Assembly (NCBI GenBank): GCA_022226955.1
Contig: CP092079.1
Coordinates: 1,209,053-1,273,052, forward strand
DNA length: 64,000 nucleotides
Direction: 5' to 3'
Origin: Nitrospira sp.
GTDB lineage: Bacteria > Nitrospirota > Nitrospiria > Nitrospirales > Nitrospiraceae
The notes below the pieces were generated by a model that was given only the letters and a program-made list of their open reading frames with translations, had not been told where the DNA came from and made no database searches. Below are positions 1 through 8,714 of the stretch, in pieces. Every line of letters begins with the position of its first letter. Positions within the stretch are counted from its first letter, which is position 1. Both the position numbers and the translations under genes were made by a program.

Positions 1-1326
1 TCGGCCAAGAAAGACCAGCCCAGCGAGGTGTTTGTCAGACTCTCGGCCCCACCGGCCCATAACATCGAACGCCCGCTCGACAATGGCTACTTTCTGCTGC
101 TGGGGATGGCCGCGGCAAGTGGAACCGACCCCGTCCAAACCGGATACGACATCTGGAGTGAAGCCGCGGCGAGACCGACGGAACAGGGTTACGACTTAGA
201 CAAACCGGGCCGCACAGAGCTTCGCCTGCCGGTGGCCTATGACCGCGTCGTTCCCGAATGGCAGACCGCAGATCCGCTGGCTGAATTTCAAAACAAAGAC
301 GCGTCGTTTCGGTCGTCGGCGCCCCTCTACGCGCCGCTCACCGCGCGATACCAGCAGTTTCTACGAATGAAATTTGAAGACTGGGGATACGGGCAGACTG
401 GCGTTCCCCGCATCGAAGAGCTCATGGGGGCTCATCGCCTGTTTGTGGCAATCGGATTCAGCGAACAGGTCGGAACCGGTCTGGATCGGCTCGCTCTCGA
501 CCTTGCCAAGTGGCGGAGCGTTCTACGGGAAGCCCGGACTCTCCCAGTGAAAATATTGGCAGCCGTAATCATTGAAGACGATGTCGCCCTTCTGTCGCGC
601 ATACTGAGTCACAACACCGTCGATACGCATGTGCTGACGCACGGTCTTCATTTACTCCAGCCTCTGGCTCCCGCCGAATACTCGCTCCGCTGGCCGATTC
701 AAAATGAATTCATGATGGGCTATCACCGCAGCCGAGCGGACCTCGCGCACAGCCCCCGGCCACCGGAAGCCGGCTCCCCAGTTCAAGCAACCGTCGCGAC
801 CTTGGCACATCTGCCGCCCCATGCGTTTCAAAAGGTGACACACCCCAGGAGCCTGACAGGATTTGGATTTGCTTCATCCGGCCAGCGCACCTGGGAGGCC
901 TACGCAAGCTACTACGACGCCACCATCAAAGCGGCTGAGACCATTCATAGTCCGCTTCCACGCTTGCAGGATATCGCGAAGCAATCGCAACGAACGTTCC
1001 TAGAACGGCTGGCCGACCCGATGGAGTTCGAGCCACAATGGGAACCATTCAGCCAGCGCCTGGTCGAAACGGATGCGCGGCTGCGCTTGGTCTCGCTGCA
1101 AATCCTCATGCGAAAACCTACCGCCACCGTCACCATCTCGACCAGGCTGGCAGAAGTCGGCTCGATCTACTTCGATCCCTTCACCGGACTCCCTATGTTG
1201 TGGAGCCCAACGCAAAAGAAACTCTACAGTGTTGGGAAAGACCGGCTCGACGACGGAGGAGATTCGAGTTTCGATATTAGCGTGCCGCTGCCACCTGCCT
1301 TCGCCGCCTCTTCACTGGCCTCGTAG
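1..1326 (+). CDS. Conserved hypothetical protein, 5' truncated by window edge
   Basis: The reading frame is open from the first base (tcg gcc aag) to the TAG at 1324-1326, about 441 codons, so the true start lies outside the window. The GTG at 28 is only an internal codon. I do not recognise a family. The visible part has no signal peptide or membrane segment. It reads as a soluble protein with mixed helix/strand content and several Trp/Tyr/Pro-rich stretches. The next gene faces it from the opposite strand, so it ends a plus-strand unit. Function unknown; that it is coding is supported by length and even codon use. Confidence 0.75.
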   Translation, partial: SAKKDQPSEVFVRLSAPPAHNIERPLDNGYFLLLGMAAASGTDPVQTGYDIWSEAAARPTEQGYDLDKPGRTELRLPVAYDRVVPEWQTADPLAEFQNKDASFRSSAPLYAPLTARYQQFLRMKFEDWGYGQTGVPRIEELMGAHRLFVAIGFSEQVGTGLDRLALDLAKWRSVLREARTLPVKILAAVIIEDDVALLSRILSHNTVDTHVLTHGLHLLQPLAPAEYSLRWPIQNEFMMGYHRSRADLAHSPRPPEAGSPVQATVATLAHLPPHAFQKVTHPRSLTGFGFASSGQRTWEAYASYYDATIKAAETIHSPLPRLQDIAKQSQRTFLERLADPMEFEPQWEPFSQRLVETDARLRLVSLQILMRKPTATVTISTRLAEVGSIYFDPFTGLPMLWSPTQKKLYSVGKDRLDDGGDSSFDISVPLPPAFAASSLAS

Positions 1327-1368
1327 AGGAATACCCACGCCACTCGCAGAAACAACACCCTCACAGCC

Positions 1369-1632
1369 TTAGCGCGACTTTTGATACTTGAGCTTAAGGA
1401 CCAAGATCGCGAGCGTCAGGATAAAGGTGATGGCATTGGTCAGAATGATCGGCCATGCCATCAGATACAGGCCGTAGATCAACCACAAAAAAACTCCAGT
1501 CGTAAACGTCAACAACATCGCCAGCGACATATCGTCGGCAGACTTTGTCATCCACGTTCGCTGCAATTGCGGCAAAAATGCAATCGTCGTGAGTGTCCCC
1601 GCAACGAATCCGATCCAATTCGTCGTCTCCAT
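1369..1632 (-). CDS. SemiSWEET-like PQ-loop sugar transporter
   Basis: An 87-residue membrane protein with three hydrophobic segments, the size of bacterial SemiSWEETs, which dimerise to form a sugar uniporter in the inner membrane. Residues 19-27 read FLPQLQRTW, the family's PQ-loop, followed by TKSADDMS, which matches the usual T(K/R)SA.. region after it. The ATG at 1632 is chosen because it has an AGGGA Shine-Dalgarno just upstream and removes a non-homologous 21-residue extension. It stands alone between convergent/divergent neighbours. Substrate cannot be told from sequence. Confidence 0.85.
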   Translation of the reverse strand: METTNWIGFVAGTLTTIAFLPQLQRTWMTKSADDMSLAMLLTFTTGVFLWLIYGLYLMAWPIILTNAITFILTLAILVLKLKYQKSR

Positions 1633-1758
1633 CACATCCCTTTCGACAGGCTTCTCCGGACAATCTCCGTCATCTGACTCAACCCCTTGCCACACTTCAC
1701 CTTCCTGTGCTACTTTACCCGGCGATTACTTGATCGATTACTCAGAAGGAGCATTATC

Positions 1759-1950
1759 GTGGCATTCTCTTGCGATCTTTGTCAGAAGAAACCGAAATCA
1801 GGGAATAACGTCAGTCACGCGAACAACAAGACCAAGCGGGTATTCAACCCCAATATTCAGACGGTTCGCGCAGTGGTCGGCGGGGCAAACAAAAAGATTC
1901 GCGTGTGCACCCGTTGCCTCCGATCAGGACTGGTCACGAAAGCCGTCTAG
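1759..1950 (+). CDS. rpmB: 50S ribosomal protein L28 (zinc-binding form)
   Basis: A 63-residue protein of the large ribosomal subunit. The start is the GTG at 1759, preceded by AGAAGGAG with about 8 bases of spacing; upstream in-frame codons do not belong to the family. C5-x2-C8 near the N-terminus and C50-x2-C53 near the C-terminus are the paired cysteines of the zinc-containing (C+) form of L28. The basic central stretch ([11 protein letters not shown]) is typical. It is a single-gene unit here; rpmG is not next to it. Confidence 0.95.
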   Translation: MAFSCDLCQKKPKSGNNVSHANNKTKRVFNPNIQTVRAVVGGANKKIRVCTRCLRSGLVTKAV

Positions 1951-1998
1951 GCCCTCTTCTCCGCTCCCATTCAATCATTACGGCATCGAGAGCAGCAC

Positions 1999-2139
1999 TC
2001 ATCCTTCGCGCTCGATCAGCTTGATTGCCCGTGGGTCGTCGGCTGACAGCGAGAGCGTCTTGCTGCCGTATTTGCTCGTCAAAATGCAGCGACCACAATC
2101 AGCAAAGGTTGTCTCATCTTCAGGCCACACCCCTCCCAT
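1999..2139 (-). CDS. Small 46-residue CxxC protein
   Basis: A short frame from ATG 2139 to TGA 1999-2001. The predicted peptide contains TFADCGRCILTSKYGSKT followed by LSLSADDPRAIKLIEREG, so it has a CxxC pair and a regular amphipathic end. This is unlike the Arg/Pro/Ser-rich peptides given by spurious frames in this G+C-rich DNA. An AGAGGTG sequence lies about 11 bases before the start. It sits downstream of the tRNA-Gly terminator on the same strand. I do not recognise the family; a zinc- or metal-binding micro-protein is possible. Confidence 0.5.
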   Translation of the reverse strand: MGGVWPEDETTFADCGRCILTSKYGSKTLSLSADDPRAIKLIEREG

Positions 2140-2210
2140 ATAAAATTCACACCTCTACTCATGCGCTCTACGACAAGAGCACGAGCCTATTCCATCCAGG
2201 CATTGGCAGG

Positions 2211-2252
2211 AAAAACAAAAAAGGACTTGGAAGCGCCGCTATCCAAGTCCTT
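2211..2252 (-). terminator. Rho-independent terminator after tRNA-Gly
   Basis: A perfect 10-bp inverted repeat (2221-2230 with 2243-2252; arms AAGGACTTGG and its complement) with a 12-base loop. On the minus strand it is followed by TTTTGTTTTT (2220 down to 2211). It lies 27 bases beyond the CCA end of tRNA-Gly and would end the tyrS/tRNA transcript. Confidence 0.9.
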
Positions 2253-2278
2253 AGATTCTTACCTGTGATGTCGTAATT

Positions 2279-2353
2279 TGGAGCGGGCGATGGGATTTGA
2301 ACCCACGACAACTTGCTTGGGAAGCAAGGACTCTACCACTGAGCTACGCCCGC
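2279..2353 (-). tRNA. tRNA-Gly (anticodon CCC)
   Basis: A complete cloverleaf on the minus strand: acceptor GCGGGCG (2353-2347) pairs with CGCCCGC, with an encoded CCA at 2281-2279 and discriminator U. The anticodon stem-loop is CTTGC-TTCCCAA-GCAAG, giving anticodon CCC for GGG codons. The T arm reads GTGGG-TTCAAAT-CCCAT. It lies 52 bases downstream of tyrS on the same strand and has its own terminator at 2211-2252. Confidence 0.97.
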
Positions 2354-2405
2354 TCACTGTCGCGCATCCTACGCGGACGACGATTCCAAGTCAAGAAAGG
2401 CCGCC

Positions 2406-3617
2406 TTACTTGGCCCGTTCCACCAGGGCAAACTTGCGCCGACCTACTTTCATTTGGTACTGGCGCCCAGCATCCAATACCACCACGGCATTGGCATCGC
2501 TCTGTTTCTTCTGATCGAACTCCACGCCGCCCTGAATCACCAGCCGCCGGGCTTCGCTCTTGCTCGCCACCAAGCCCGTTTTCGCCACGAGATCGACCAG
2601 CCCGATCGACTGACCATCTTTCAAATCTTGTGGCATCAGCGCTAATCGCACATCCGGCTCATCCGGAAACTCCCGCTCGGAAAACTTGTGTTGAAAGGCC
2701 CCTCTCGCCTGCTTCCCTGCTTCTTCTCCGTGATACCGAGCCACAAGAAGTTCGGCCAGCGACTGCTTGGCTTCCATCGGATGCAGCACCTTCACTCGTT
2801 CCAAGTCTTCCGTCGTCAACAATTCATAATACCGCAGCATCAATGCGTCGCTGATCGACATGACCTTGCCGAACATGTCTTCCGGTTTATCTTCGAGCGC
2901 GATGTAGTTGCCGACGCTCTTGCTCATCTTCTTGATGCCGTCGGTCCCTTCCAACAGCGGCATGGTGATGACGACCTGCGATTCCTGCCCGAAGTCGCGT
3001 TGCAGCTCACGCCCGACCAGCAAATTGAACTTCTGATCGGTCCCACCCAGCTCCACATCCGCCTTCATCGCAACTGAATCGTAGCCTTGTACCAGCGGAT
3101 AGAGAAACTCATGGACACTGATCGGCTTTTGCTCGTGAAAGCGCTTGTGAAAATCGTCCCGCTCCATCATCCGCGCCACGCGATAATGCGCGGCCAGCTG
3201 AATCAACCCTTCCGCCGTCATCGCGCCCATCCAGGTACTGTTGAACTCGATGGTCGTCTTCTGCGGATCGAGAATCTTGAAGATCTGGCGCTGATAGGTT
3301 TTAGCGTTCTCCTGCACCTGTGCCTTGGTCAGCGCACGGCGGGTTTCCGACACGCCGGTGGGATCGCCGATCATGCCTGTGAAATCGCCGATCAAAAACA
3401 GCACCTGATGGCCGAGATCCTGAAAATGCTTCAGCTTGTGGATCAGGACTGTATGCCCGAGGTGCAGATCCGGCGCCGTCGGATCGAATCCCGCCTTCAC
3501 GCGCAGGGGGCGATTCTCTTTCAGCGAGCGGGTCAGCTTCGCCTCCAGCTCCGTACGCTGAATGACCTCCACAGTCCCTCGCAGAATCAGATCGAGCTGC
3601 CGACTTAATTCACTCAT
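2406..3617 (-). CDS. tyrS: Tyrosyl-tRNA synthetase (TyrZ-like)
   Basis: A 403-residue class Ic aminoacyl-tRNA synthetase that charges tRNA-Tyr in the cytoplasm. The class I signature is HLGH at residues 52-55 inside PDLHLGHTV, and KMSKS is at 230-234. A C-terminal S4-type RNA-binding segment occupies about residues 335-400. HLGH plus the [15 protein letters not shown] stretch point to the TyrZ subgroup rather than E. coli-type TyrS. The start codon overlaps the comEA stop as ATGA, so the two are translationally coupled. It is the last protein gene of the gcvH-lpdA-comEA-tyrS run before tRNA-Gly. Confidence 0.97.
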   Translation of the reverse strand: MSELSRQLDLILRGTVEVIQRTELEAKLTRSLKENRPLRVKAGFDPTAPDLHLGHTVLIHKLKHFQDLGHQVLFLIGDFTGMIGDPTGVSETRRALTKAQVQENAKTYQRQIFKILDPQKTTIEFNSTWMGAMTAEGLIQLAAHYRVARMMERDDFHKRFHEQKPISVHEFLYPLVQGYDSVAMKADVELGGTDQKFNLLVGRELQRDFGQESQVVITMPLLEGTDGIKKMSKSVGNYIALEDKPEDMFGKVMSISDALMLRYYELLTTEDLERVKVLHPMEAKQSLAELLVARYHGEEAGKQARGAFQHKFSEREFPDEPDVRLALMPQDLKDGQSIGLVDLVAKTGLVASKSEARRLVIQGGVEFDQKKQSDANAVVVLDAGRQYQMKVGRRKFALVERAK

Positions 3618-4072
3618 ACCGGCCCCTTCTTTCCCTCTTCCAACGAGGCAGGCTTCATCACTGTGACAAACGGCTTCAATTGCTCCAGCTTTTTCTTGCC
3701 GATCCCCTTTACCGCCCGCAGATCCTCAACCGCATGAAACCGCCCGACGGACTTCCGGTACTCCACCATCCGCTTAGCCAGCACAGGGCCAACGCCTGGA
3801 AGCTGATCGAGGTCGGCCATCGTCGCACGATTCAGATCGACCCGCCTCTGATTATTCGACACTCGGCGTGCCTCGCCCACCTCGGCAGACAGAATCGTCG
3901 AACCGGCGGCCTGAGCCGTTGTTATCACGGTGTCATCGGAAGCACCCTCGACTGCATGGGTGACCGCAGGCCGTTGTATCGTCTGAGGAACCTGCCAGCC
4001 AATCCACAAGACGACACCCGCCGTCATCGCCAACATGCTCAGCTTAATGAGGAACGACTTGAGCAGACTCAT
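3614..4072 (-). CDS. comEA: ComEA-type helix-hairpin-helix DNA-binding protein
   Basis: A 152-residue protein with one N-terminal membrane anchor (about residues 7-27), a low-complexity linker, and a C-terminal ComEA domain at about 75-140. The domain shows two helix-hairpin-helix motifs, [19 protein letters not shown] and [18 protein letters not shown], preceded by VDLNRAT. The family binds incoming double-stranded DNA on the outer face of the inner membrane and hands it to ComEC. Both ends overlap neighbours by 4 bases (lpdA upstream, tyrS downstream). The ComEC partner is at 43114-45645. Confidence 0.88.
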   Translation of the reverse strand: MSLLKSFLIKLSMLAMTAGVVLWIGWQVPQTIQRPAVTHAVEGASDDTVITTAQAAGSTILSAEVGEARRVSNNQRRVDLNRATMADLDQLPGVGPVLAKRMVEYRKSVGRFHAVEDLRAVKGIGKKKLEQLKPFVTVMKPASLEEGKKGPV

Positions 4073-5490
4073 GACTTCTTTTTCATCTGGTGAATGGCGC
4101 AGCCCTCGACATCTTCGACCGCTTCGACAAACCCTTCCGCGAGCGTCGGATGGGCATGAATCATACGGGCAATCTGAGACACCGTGGCGCCGGTTTCCAT
4201 CGCCAGCGCCGCTTCGTGGATAAGATCGGCGGCATGGGCTCCCACGATATGCGCGCCGAGCAACCGGCCAGTCGCCGCATCCGTAATGACTTTGAACAAA
4301 CCCGTGATATCGCCGACGGCTTGCGCTTTGCCCAACGCCGCATAACGGAATCGCCCCACCTTGACGGCATGCTCAGGATCATGGCCGGCGGCTTGCGCCT
4401 GGTCACGCGCCTGTCGTTCGGTTAATCCAACCCGGCCGATTTCCGGCAAGGTGAAAATCCCGGCTGGAATCACGTCGTACCGAATCGTCGCTGGATGCCC
4501 CAGGATATTTTCAACCGCGATTTTCCCCTGCGCCGACGCCACATGCGCCAGCATCGCCTTGCCGACGACATCGCCGATCGCATACACGCCGGGCACATTC
4601 GTCTCCATCCGGTCATCGACAAGAATCTCGCCGCGCCGTCCCAAGACCACGCCGGCCCGCTCCGCTCCGATGTCGCGCGAGTGAAACCCTCGCCCAATCG
4701 AAACGAGGAGCATCTCCGCTTCGACCGCACTGCCGTCTTTGAGCTGCGCGGCCACCAGGCCATCGCGAATCTGCGCCTCTTGAATCGTCGTGCCCGTCCT
4801 GACATCGACACCGCGTTTTTTAAGCTCACGCGCCATCAGCACCGAAACCTCTTCATCTTCAAGCGGAAGCACGGTCGATTGCAGCTCGACCATGGTTACC
4901 TGCGTGCCCAACCCACTGAAGAGCGACGCGCACTCGCACCCCTCGACCCCAGCGCCGAGAATAATCATCCGCGGAGGAGCTGACTCCAAGTTCAGCGCCT
5001 GCTTGCTTGTAATAATGATTTTCCCGTCCACGGGAAACTGAGTGAAGTCCGGCCAAGACGATCCCGTGGCAATCACAATCGCATCCGCCTGCACCTGCCG
5101 CTGCGAGCCGTCTTGAGCCGTCACCGCAATCGTGCGCGCATCGACCAACCGGCCCCGCCCCTCAACCACATCGATCTTCCAGGCGTTAAACAACGTGGCA
5201 ATGCCTTTGACCAGCGTCGCCACCACCTTGTTCTTCCGCGCCACCATGCGCGCGAGGTCGTAGCGAGGCGGGCCGGGCAGGAGAAGGCCGAGATCGTCCG
5301 CTTTCTTGAGTTTGTCGCCGAGTTCGATGACGGAGAGGAGCGCTTTGCTGGGGATGCAGCCCCAATTCAAACAGACCCCGCCCAGCGCCTGCTGTTCGAT
5401 GACCGTGACACGCGCGCCCAATTGGGCCGCTCGAATCGCCGCCACGTACCCGCCGGGCCCGGATCCCAGAATCGCGATGTGTTTCGACAT
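4069..5490 (-). CDS. lpdA: Dihydrolipoyl dehydrogenase (E3)
   Basis: A 473-residue flavoprotein disulfide reductase that reoxidises lipoyl groups with NAD+. It has an FAD-binding GSGPGG at residues 9-14, the redox-active pair C40/C45 in GGVCLNWGCIPSK, a second Rossmann motif (ILGAGVEGCE) and the C-terminal His-Glu region IHAHPTLAE that forms the catalytic base. It directly follows gcvH (9 bases apart), so H protein is a likely partner. The enzyme could also serve 2-oxoacid dehydrogenases. No P, T or E2 genes are in the window. Confidence 0.96.
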   Translation of the reverse strand: MSKHIAILGSGPGGYVAAIRAAQLGARVTVIEQQALGGVCLNWGCIPSKALLSVIELGDKLKKADDLGLLLPGPPRYDLARMVARKNKVVATLVKGIATLFNAWKIDVVEGRGRLVDARTIAVTAQDGSQRQVQADAIVIATGSSWPDFTQFPVDGKIIITSKQALNLESAPPRMIILGAGVEGCECASLFSGLGTQVTMVELQSTVLPLEDEEVSVLMARELKKRGVDVRTGTTIQEAQIRDGLVAAQLKDGSAVEAEMLLVSIGRGFHSRDIGAERAGVVLGRRGEILVDDRMETNVPGVYAIGDVVGKAMLAHVASAQGKIAVENILGHPATIRYDVIPAGIFTLPEIGRVGLTERQARDQAQAAGHDPEHAVKVGRFRYAALGKAQAVGDITGLFKVITDAATGRLLGAHIVGAHAADLIHEAALAMETGATVSQIARMIHAHPTLAEGFVEAVEDVEGCAIHQMKKKS

Positions 5491-5499
5491 GAACCCGCG

Positions 5500-5886
5500 C
5501 TAGTGTTTCTGACTGGCCAAAAACGCTTCGTACTGCGCGGCCGTCATGAGTTGATCGACCTCGCCAGGATTCGAGAGATCGATGACCGCAATCCATCCCT
5601 TGCCGTAGGGGTCGGAATTCACGACCTCGGGATGATCCTTCAGGTCGGTATTGATCTTCGAGATTGTGCCGCTGACCGGCACATAAATAGTCGATGTGGT
5701 CTTCGTCGACTCCACTTCGCCGATCTGCTGCCCGGACGTCACTACGGCGCCGACTTTGGGCAGATCGAGAAACACAATATCCCCGAGAGCATCCTGGGCA
5801 AAATGGCTGATGCCCACCGTCGCCTGCTTGCCGTTAAGACGCACCCACTCATGTTCTTTGTGATACCGCAAATCGCTGGGAATCAT
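5500..5886 (-). CDS. gcvH: Glycine cleavage system H protein
   Basis: A 128-residue lipoyl carrier, the usual size for GcvH. The lipoylated lysine is K62 in GEVESTKTTSTIYVPVSG. The N-terminal RYHKEHEWVRL and C-terminal NSDPYGKGWIAVI blocks are family hallmarks. The residues after the lipoyl Lys (TTST) differ from the common AASD, so a GcvH-like lipoate-binding role other than glycine cleavage is not excluded. GGAG lies 8 bases before the ATG at 5886. A promoter-like element is at 5937-5966, and lpdA follows. Confidence 0.93.
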   Translation of the reverse strand: MIPSDLRYHKEHEWVRLNGKQATVGISHFAQDALGDIVFLDLPKVGAVVTSGQQIGEVESTKTTSTIYVPVSGTISKINTDLKDHPEVVNSDPYGKGWIAVIDLSNPGEVDQLMTAAQYEAFLASQKH

Positions 5887-5936
5887 AAGGAGTCTCCATG
5901 ATTTTCAATTGAAAAAACGCCCGCGGAAGACGCCGG

Positions 5937-5966
5937 ATCGTAGTGGTCAACCATGTGATTTGTCAA
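5937..5966 (-). promoter_or_regulatory. Candidate sigma-70 promoter for gcvH-lpdA-comEA-tyrS
   Basis: On the minus strand TTGACA (5966-5961), an 18-base spacer and TACGAT (5942-5937). It lies about 50 bases before the gcvH start and overlaps the stop codon of the lipoprotein gene upstream. The -35 is perfect and the -10 has 4 of 6 matches. Confidence 0.5.
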
Positions 5967-7384
5967 GGAAGACTGCCCCCGCTCGAACCGAACAGCAGAA
6001 GATTACCGCCGCCCTGTTCCTGCAAGACAGCCTCAAGCCCTTCGGTCCAGGCGACAAGTGAGTCCGTCCCCGGACCTACCACCGGCCGAACGAGCCAGAG
6101 GCGATCGGAAGATCCCGCCTGCTGCGCGAATTGCTCCAACCCCGCCGCGTTGCCTTCACCTTCCCCGAGAAAAATAAGCTCACCGCCGCTCCGCTGAAAC
6201 AAGTCGTTGAGATCCTCGCCGTACTGCTCTAATCCCATCAACGGATCGCCGACCGTCCGGTCATGCACCTCGATCAACAGACGCCCGATGGGATTGGCCG
6301 CATGAATCAATTGCCTGATCCGCACCGCCACATCGCCATAACTTCTCGCCTTCCAACCCACCCATCGCCAGTAGATCGACTCTCGATCATATTCCACAGG
6401 TTCGGCTCCTCCCGGCTCACCCAGCAATTGCCGCGGCGTGAGCGCCAGACCGAAGGCAGAAGCAAACCGCTGAAACGACCCATCCGAATAATCCTGCGCG
6501 TACCCTTGTGCCTCCCTGGCCCGCAACAGAATCCCATCGCACCCGGCCCGCAACAGCGATGCCACCAGGCCTTCAACAGCAGCTTGATACTCGAGATGCA
6601 AGGGATCGGGCCGCTTCACCGGCATGAGGTCATGACGCAGATCCACTCTCCTGGCATACGACAGGCTCACCCACTCAGGCTGGAGCAAGAGCCCTCGCCC
6701 CTGATGAACATCCAGCGCACCCCACACCGAGAGGCCCGCAAGATGTGCGGCGCCGATAAACGTCCGTACCCGATCTGGACTGCCTTCACGCCCCCCATCG
6801 GAACCAGCCGGATCCAGCAGCACCGTGGTCGCGCCGGCTTTCAGCAATGCCTGAAACCATGCGACCCAGTCTGACACCGGAGGAAGCTGCGACAAAGACA
6901 GCCCCAGCGCAACCTGGCGCCTGACGCTGCCATGAGACCCGCCTGGAATCTGCCGCAATTGATCGAGCCGATCCAATGCCTGCCGCTGAAAGCGCTGCGT
7001 CTGAGCATCCTGTCCCGGATCGCCCGTGGCCAGCGCTCGGTACTCCGCCATCGCCGCGCGATACGCTCCAGTCTCTTCATAAGAACGGCCAAGCCACCAG
7101 CGCGCTTCCTCCAGTCGAGGATCCCCAAGCACCGTCGAATCGACAACTCGCCGAAAAAAAAGCACAGCTGCGGGATAGCGCGCTTGCGCAAACGCCCGGT
7201 GAGCTTCGCGCAAGAGGCTCGCTTGCGCATCGCGCGCCGGATCGTCGTGAATCTGTTCGAGAGGAACCGACGAAGTGGAAGACGAGGTGAATCGCTGACC
7301 GCAGGCACACAACAGAGCGAGAGACAGCGCCATCGCCGCCCCTCGCATCAGTGAATGTCCGGGAGTGAAGGGCAGGGAAACCAT
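5963..7384 (-). CDS. Lipoprotein with TPR-like and glycosidase-like regions
   Basis: A 473-residue predicted lipoprotein: the N-terminus carries a signal sequence ending in ALLCAC with acylated Cys28. Residues about 40-140 look like two or three tetratricopeptide-type helix pairs (AHRAFAQARYPAAVLFFRRV and later). The rest resembles the TIM-barrel of PgaB/family-10-like glycosidases: TTVLLDPAGSD, AHLAGLSVWGALDVHQGRG, LLRAGCDGILLRARE. This suggests an envelope polysaccharide hydrolase or binder, tentatively. ATG 7384 has GGAGGG upstream and lies 19 bases after ndk; ATG 7348 is an alternative. Confidence 0.7.
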   Translation of the reverse strand: MVSLPFTPGHSLMRGAAMALSLALLCACGQRFTSSSTSSVPLEQIHDDPARDAQASLLREAHRAFAQARYPAAVLFFRRVVDSTVLGDPRLEEARWWLGRSYEETGAYRAAMAEYRALATGDPGQDAQTQRFQRQALDRLDQLRQIPGGSHGSVRRQVALGLSLSQLPPVSDWVAWFQALLKAGATTVLLDPAGSDGGREGSPDRVRTFIGAAHLAGLSVWGALDVHQGRGLLLQPEWVSLSYARRVDLRHDLMPVKRPDPLHLEYQAAVEGLVASLLRAGCDGILLRAREAQGYAQDYSDGSFQRFASAFGLALTPRQLLGEPGGAEPVEYDRESIYWRWVGWKARSYGDVAVRIRQLIHAANPIGRLLIEVHDRTVGDPLMGLEQYGEDLNDLFQRSGGELIFLGEGEGNAAGLEQFAQQAGSSDRLWLVRPVVGPGTDSLVAWTEGLEAVLQEQGGGNLLLFGSSGGSLP

Positions 7385-7403
7385 CGCCCTCCGAGAAGCC
7401 GAC

Positions 7404-7823
7404 TTAGCTGAAGATTTCCATGCCGGGGAAAAAGTAGCCGACCTCGAATGCCGCCGTTTCAGGCGAATCCGATCCGTGCACGGCATTGAATTCGATGTTG
7501 GCGCCATGCGCCTTGCGAATCGTGTTCGCGTCAGCCTTGGCGGGATCGGTCGCGCCCATCAACTCCCGATTCTTCTTAATGGCATTGTCACCCTGCAACA
7601 CGATCACAACCGCCGGACCGGACGACATAAACGTACAGAGACTGTCGAAGAACGGACGCGCCTTGTGGACGGCATAGAACCCCTCCGCCACCGGCTTCGA
7701 CATCTGCATCAGCTTCATCGCCACCGGCTTCAACCCCGCCTTCTCATAGCGGTTGATGATATCGCCGACCGCATTCTTCTTCACCGCATCAGGCTTGATA
7801 ATCGCTAACGTACGTTCGCTCAT
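7404..7823 (-). CDS. ndk: Nucleoside diphosphate kinase
   Basis: A 139-residue enzyme that moves the terminal phosphate from ATP to other (d)NDPs through a phospho-histidine. The catalytic His116 is in [10 protein letters not shown], and the N-terminal [12 protein letters not shown] block is invariant in the family. Length is normal. It has a good promoter at 7877-7905 and is probably transcribed with the downstream lipoprotein gene (19-base gap). Confidence 0.98.
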   Translation of the reverse strand: MSERTLAIIKPDAVKKNAVGDIINRYEKAGLKPVAMKLMQMSKPVAEGFYAVHKARPFFDSLCTFMSSGPAVVIVLQGDNAIKKNRELMGATDPAKADANTIRKAHGANIEFNAVHGSDSPETAAFEVGYFFPGMEIFS

Positions 7824-7876
7824 GGTGACTCCGATTTCTCCAGAAAGTTAAAGGATACATTGAACAGCGCTGGCGC

Positions 7877-7905
7877 ATTATAAGTGGCCAATACCGGGCT
7901 TGCAA
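7877..7905 (-). promoter_or_regulatory. Sigma-70 promoter for ndk
   Basis: TTGCAA (7905-7900), a 17-base spacer and a perfect TATAAT (7882-7877) on the minus strand. The predicted start of transcription is near 7870, leaving an untranslated leader of about 47 bases before the ndk ATG. Confidence 0.7.
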
Positions 7906-8034
7906 GGGCGGCAGAAGTACGCACGCATGAACAGAATATAGATACTCATTAGGCCGCGACCGCCCCCTCTCAGGAATGACCTTATCTCAGACCAATCCGG
8001 TTGACATCATCGACAGAACGGCTACACTGGACCC

Positions 8035-8343
8035 ATGATTCAACAAGAACTCATTGCTCGACCACGACAGATCGCGAATGAGATCGCTGCTCTCGCACGG
8101 AATGTCTTGGGACACAACATTGAGGTCATCTGGTTTGGCTCTTGGCCCAAAGGCACCGCGACGCCTCATGCCGACATCGACATTGCTATCGACGGTCCAG
8201 AAACGTTTCCCCCTGAGCAATTGGTCAAGCTCCACGCGCTCATCGATAACCTGGCAACGCTCCATGAAATCGATCTCGTCGATCTCCATACCATCGGCGG
8301 CGCGTTCAGACAGGAAATCCTGCGTCACGGAATTCGCCTATGA
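8035..8343 (+). CDS. mntA: MntA-type nucleotidyltransferase antitoxin
   Basis: A 102-residue minimal nucleotidyltransferase. G35-S36 and the D47-x-D49 pair in FGSWPKGTATPHADIDIAI make the GS...DxD active site. In characterised MNT-HEPN modules this protein AMPylates a tyrosine of its HEPN partner and so neutralises it. The stop overlaps the start of the hepT gene (ATGA), which fits this pairing. It starts a plus-strand two-gene unit facing away from ndk; no strong Shine-Dalgarno is visible. Confidence 0.88.
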   Translation: MIQQELIARPRQIANEIAALARNVLGHNIEVIWFGSWPKGTATPHADIDIAIDGPETFPPEQLVKLHALIDNLATLHEIDLVDLHTIGGAFRQEILRHGIRL

Positions 8344-8714
8344 CCGCACGGCGCGCTAGTTTCAGCCAGGCCATCGTGCGCTTCAACGAAGCCCTCAGGG
8401 CTCCTGAAACAGACCTCAGCCGCGATGCCGCCATCCAGCGATTTGAGTTTTGCTTCGAGCTGGCCTGGAAAGCCATCCAAGAACAAGCCCGGATTGAAGG
8501 GCTCGATTGTCAATCGCCGAAAGGCTGCCTCAAGCTTGCCTACAAGAACGGATGGATCGGAGATGAGTCCGGGTGGCTTGCCATGCTCGAAGACCGAAAC
8601 CGCACCGCCCACACATATGATGAAGCCCTCGCCAAAGACGTGTATCGCCGCCTCTCAGCCCATCTCCCCCTGCTGCACACGTTGGACGCATACCTGCAAA
8701 ACGCGCAAGGATAA
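8340..8714 (+). CDS. hepT: HepT-type HEPN ribonuclease toxin
   Basis: A 124-residue all-helical protein of the HI0074 / HEPN family. It carries the R-x4-H-x-Y signature as R86...H91-T-Y93 (RNRTAHTY): the Arg and His form the RNase site and the Tyr is the residue AMPylated by MntA in known systems. The motif is intact, so an active toxin is likely. It overlaps mntA by 4 bases. Older annotation would call it a nucleotidyltransferase substrate-binding protein. Confidence 0.88.
   Translation: MTARRASFSQAIVRFNEALRAPETDLSRDAAIQRFEFCFELAWKAIQEQARIEGLDCQSPKGCLKLAYKNGWIGDESGWLAMLEDRNRTAHTYDEALAKDVYRRLSAHLPLLHTLDAYLQNAQG

Noticed and set aside
1589-2143. Plus-strand frame across the SemiSWEET start and rpmB
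   Set aside because: It overlaps two well supported genes and has Ser/Pro/Arg-rich, unconserved sequence.
5500-5886. GcvH as a lipoate-binding protein of an sHdr sulfur oxidation system, linked with the TusA-like gene
   Set aside because: No hdr or lipoate-assembly genes are near and lpdA follows directly, so the H protein call is simpler.
5113-5901. Long open frame on the plus strand opposite lpdA and gcvH
   Set aside because: Arg/His/Gln-rich peptide without family features; it is the antisense frame of two certain genes in G+C-rich DNA.
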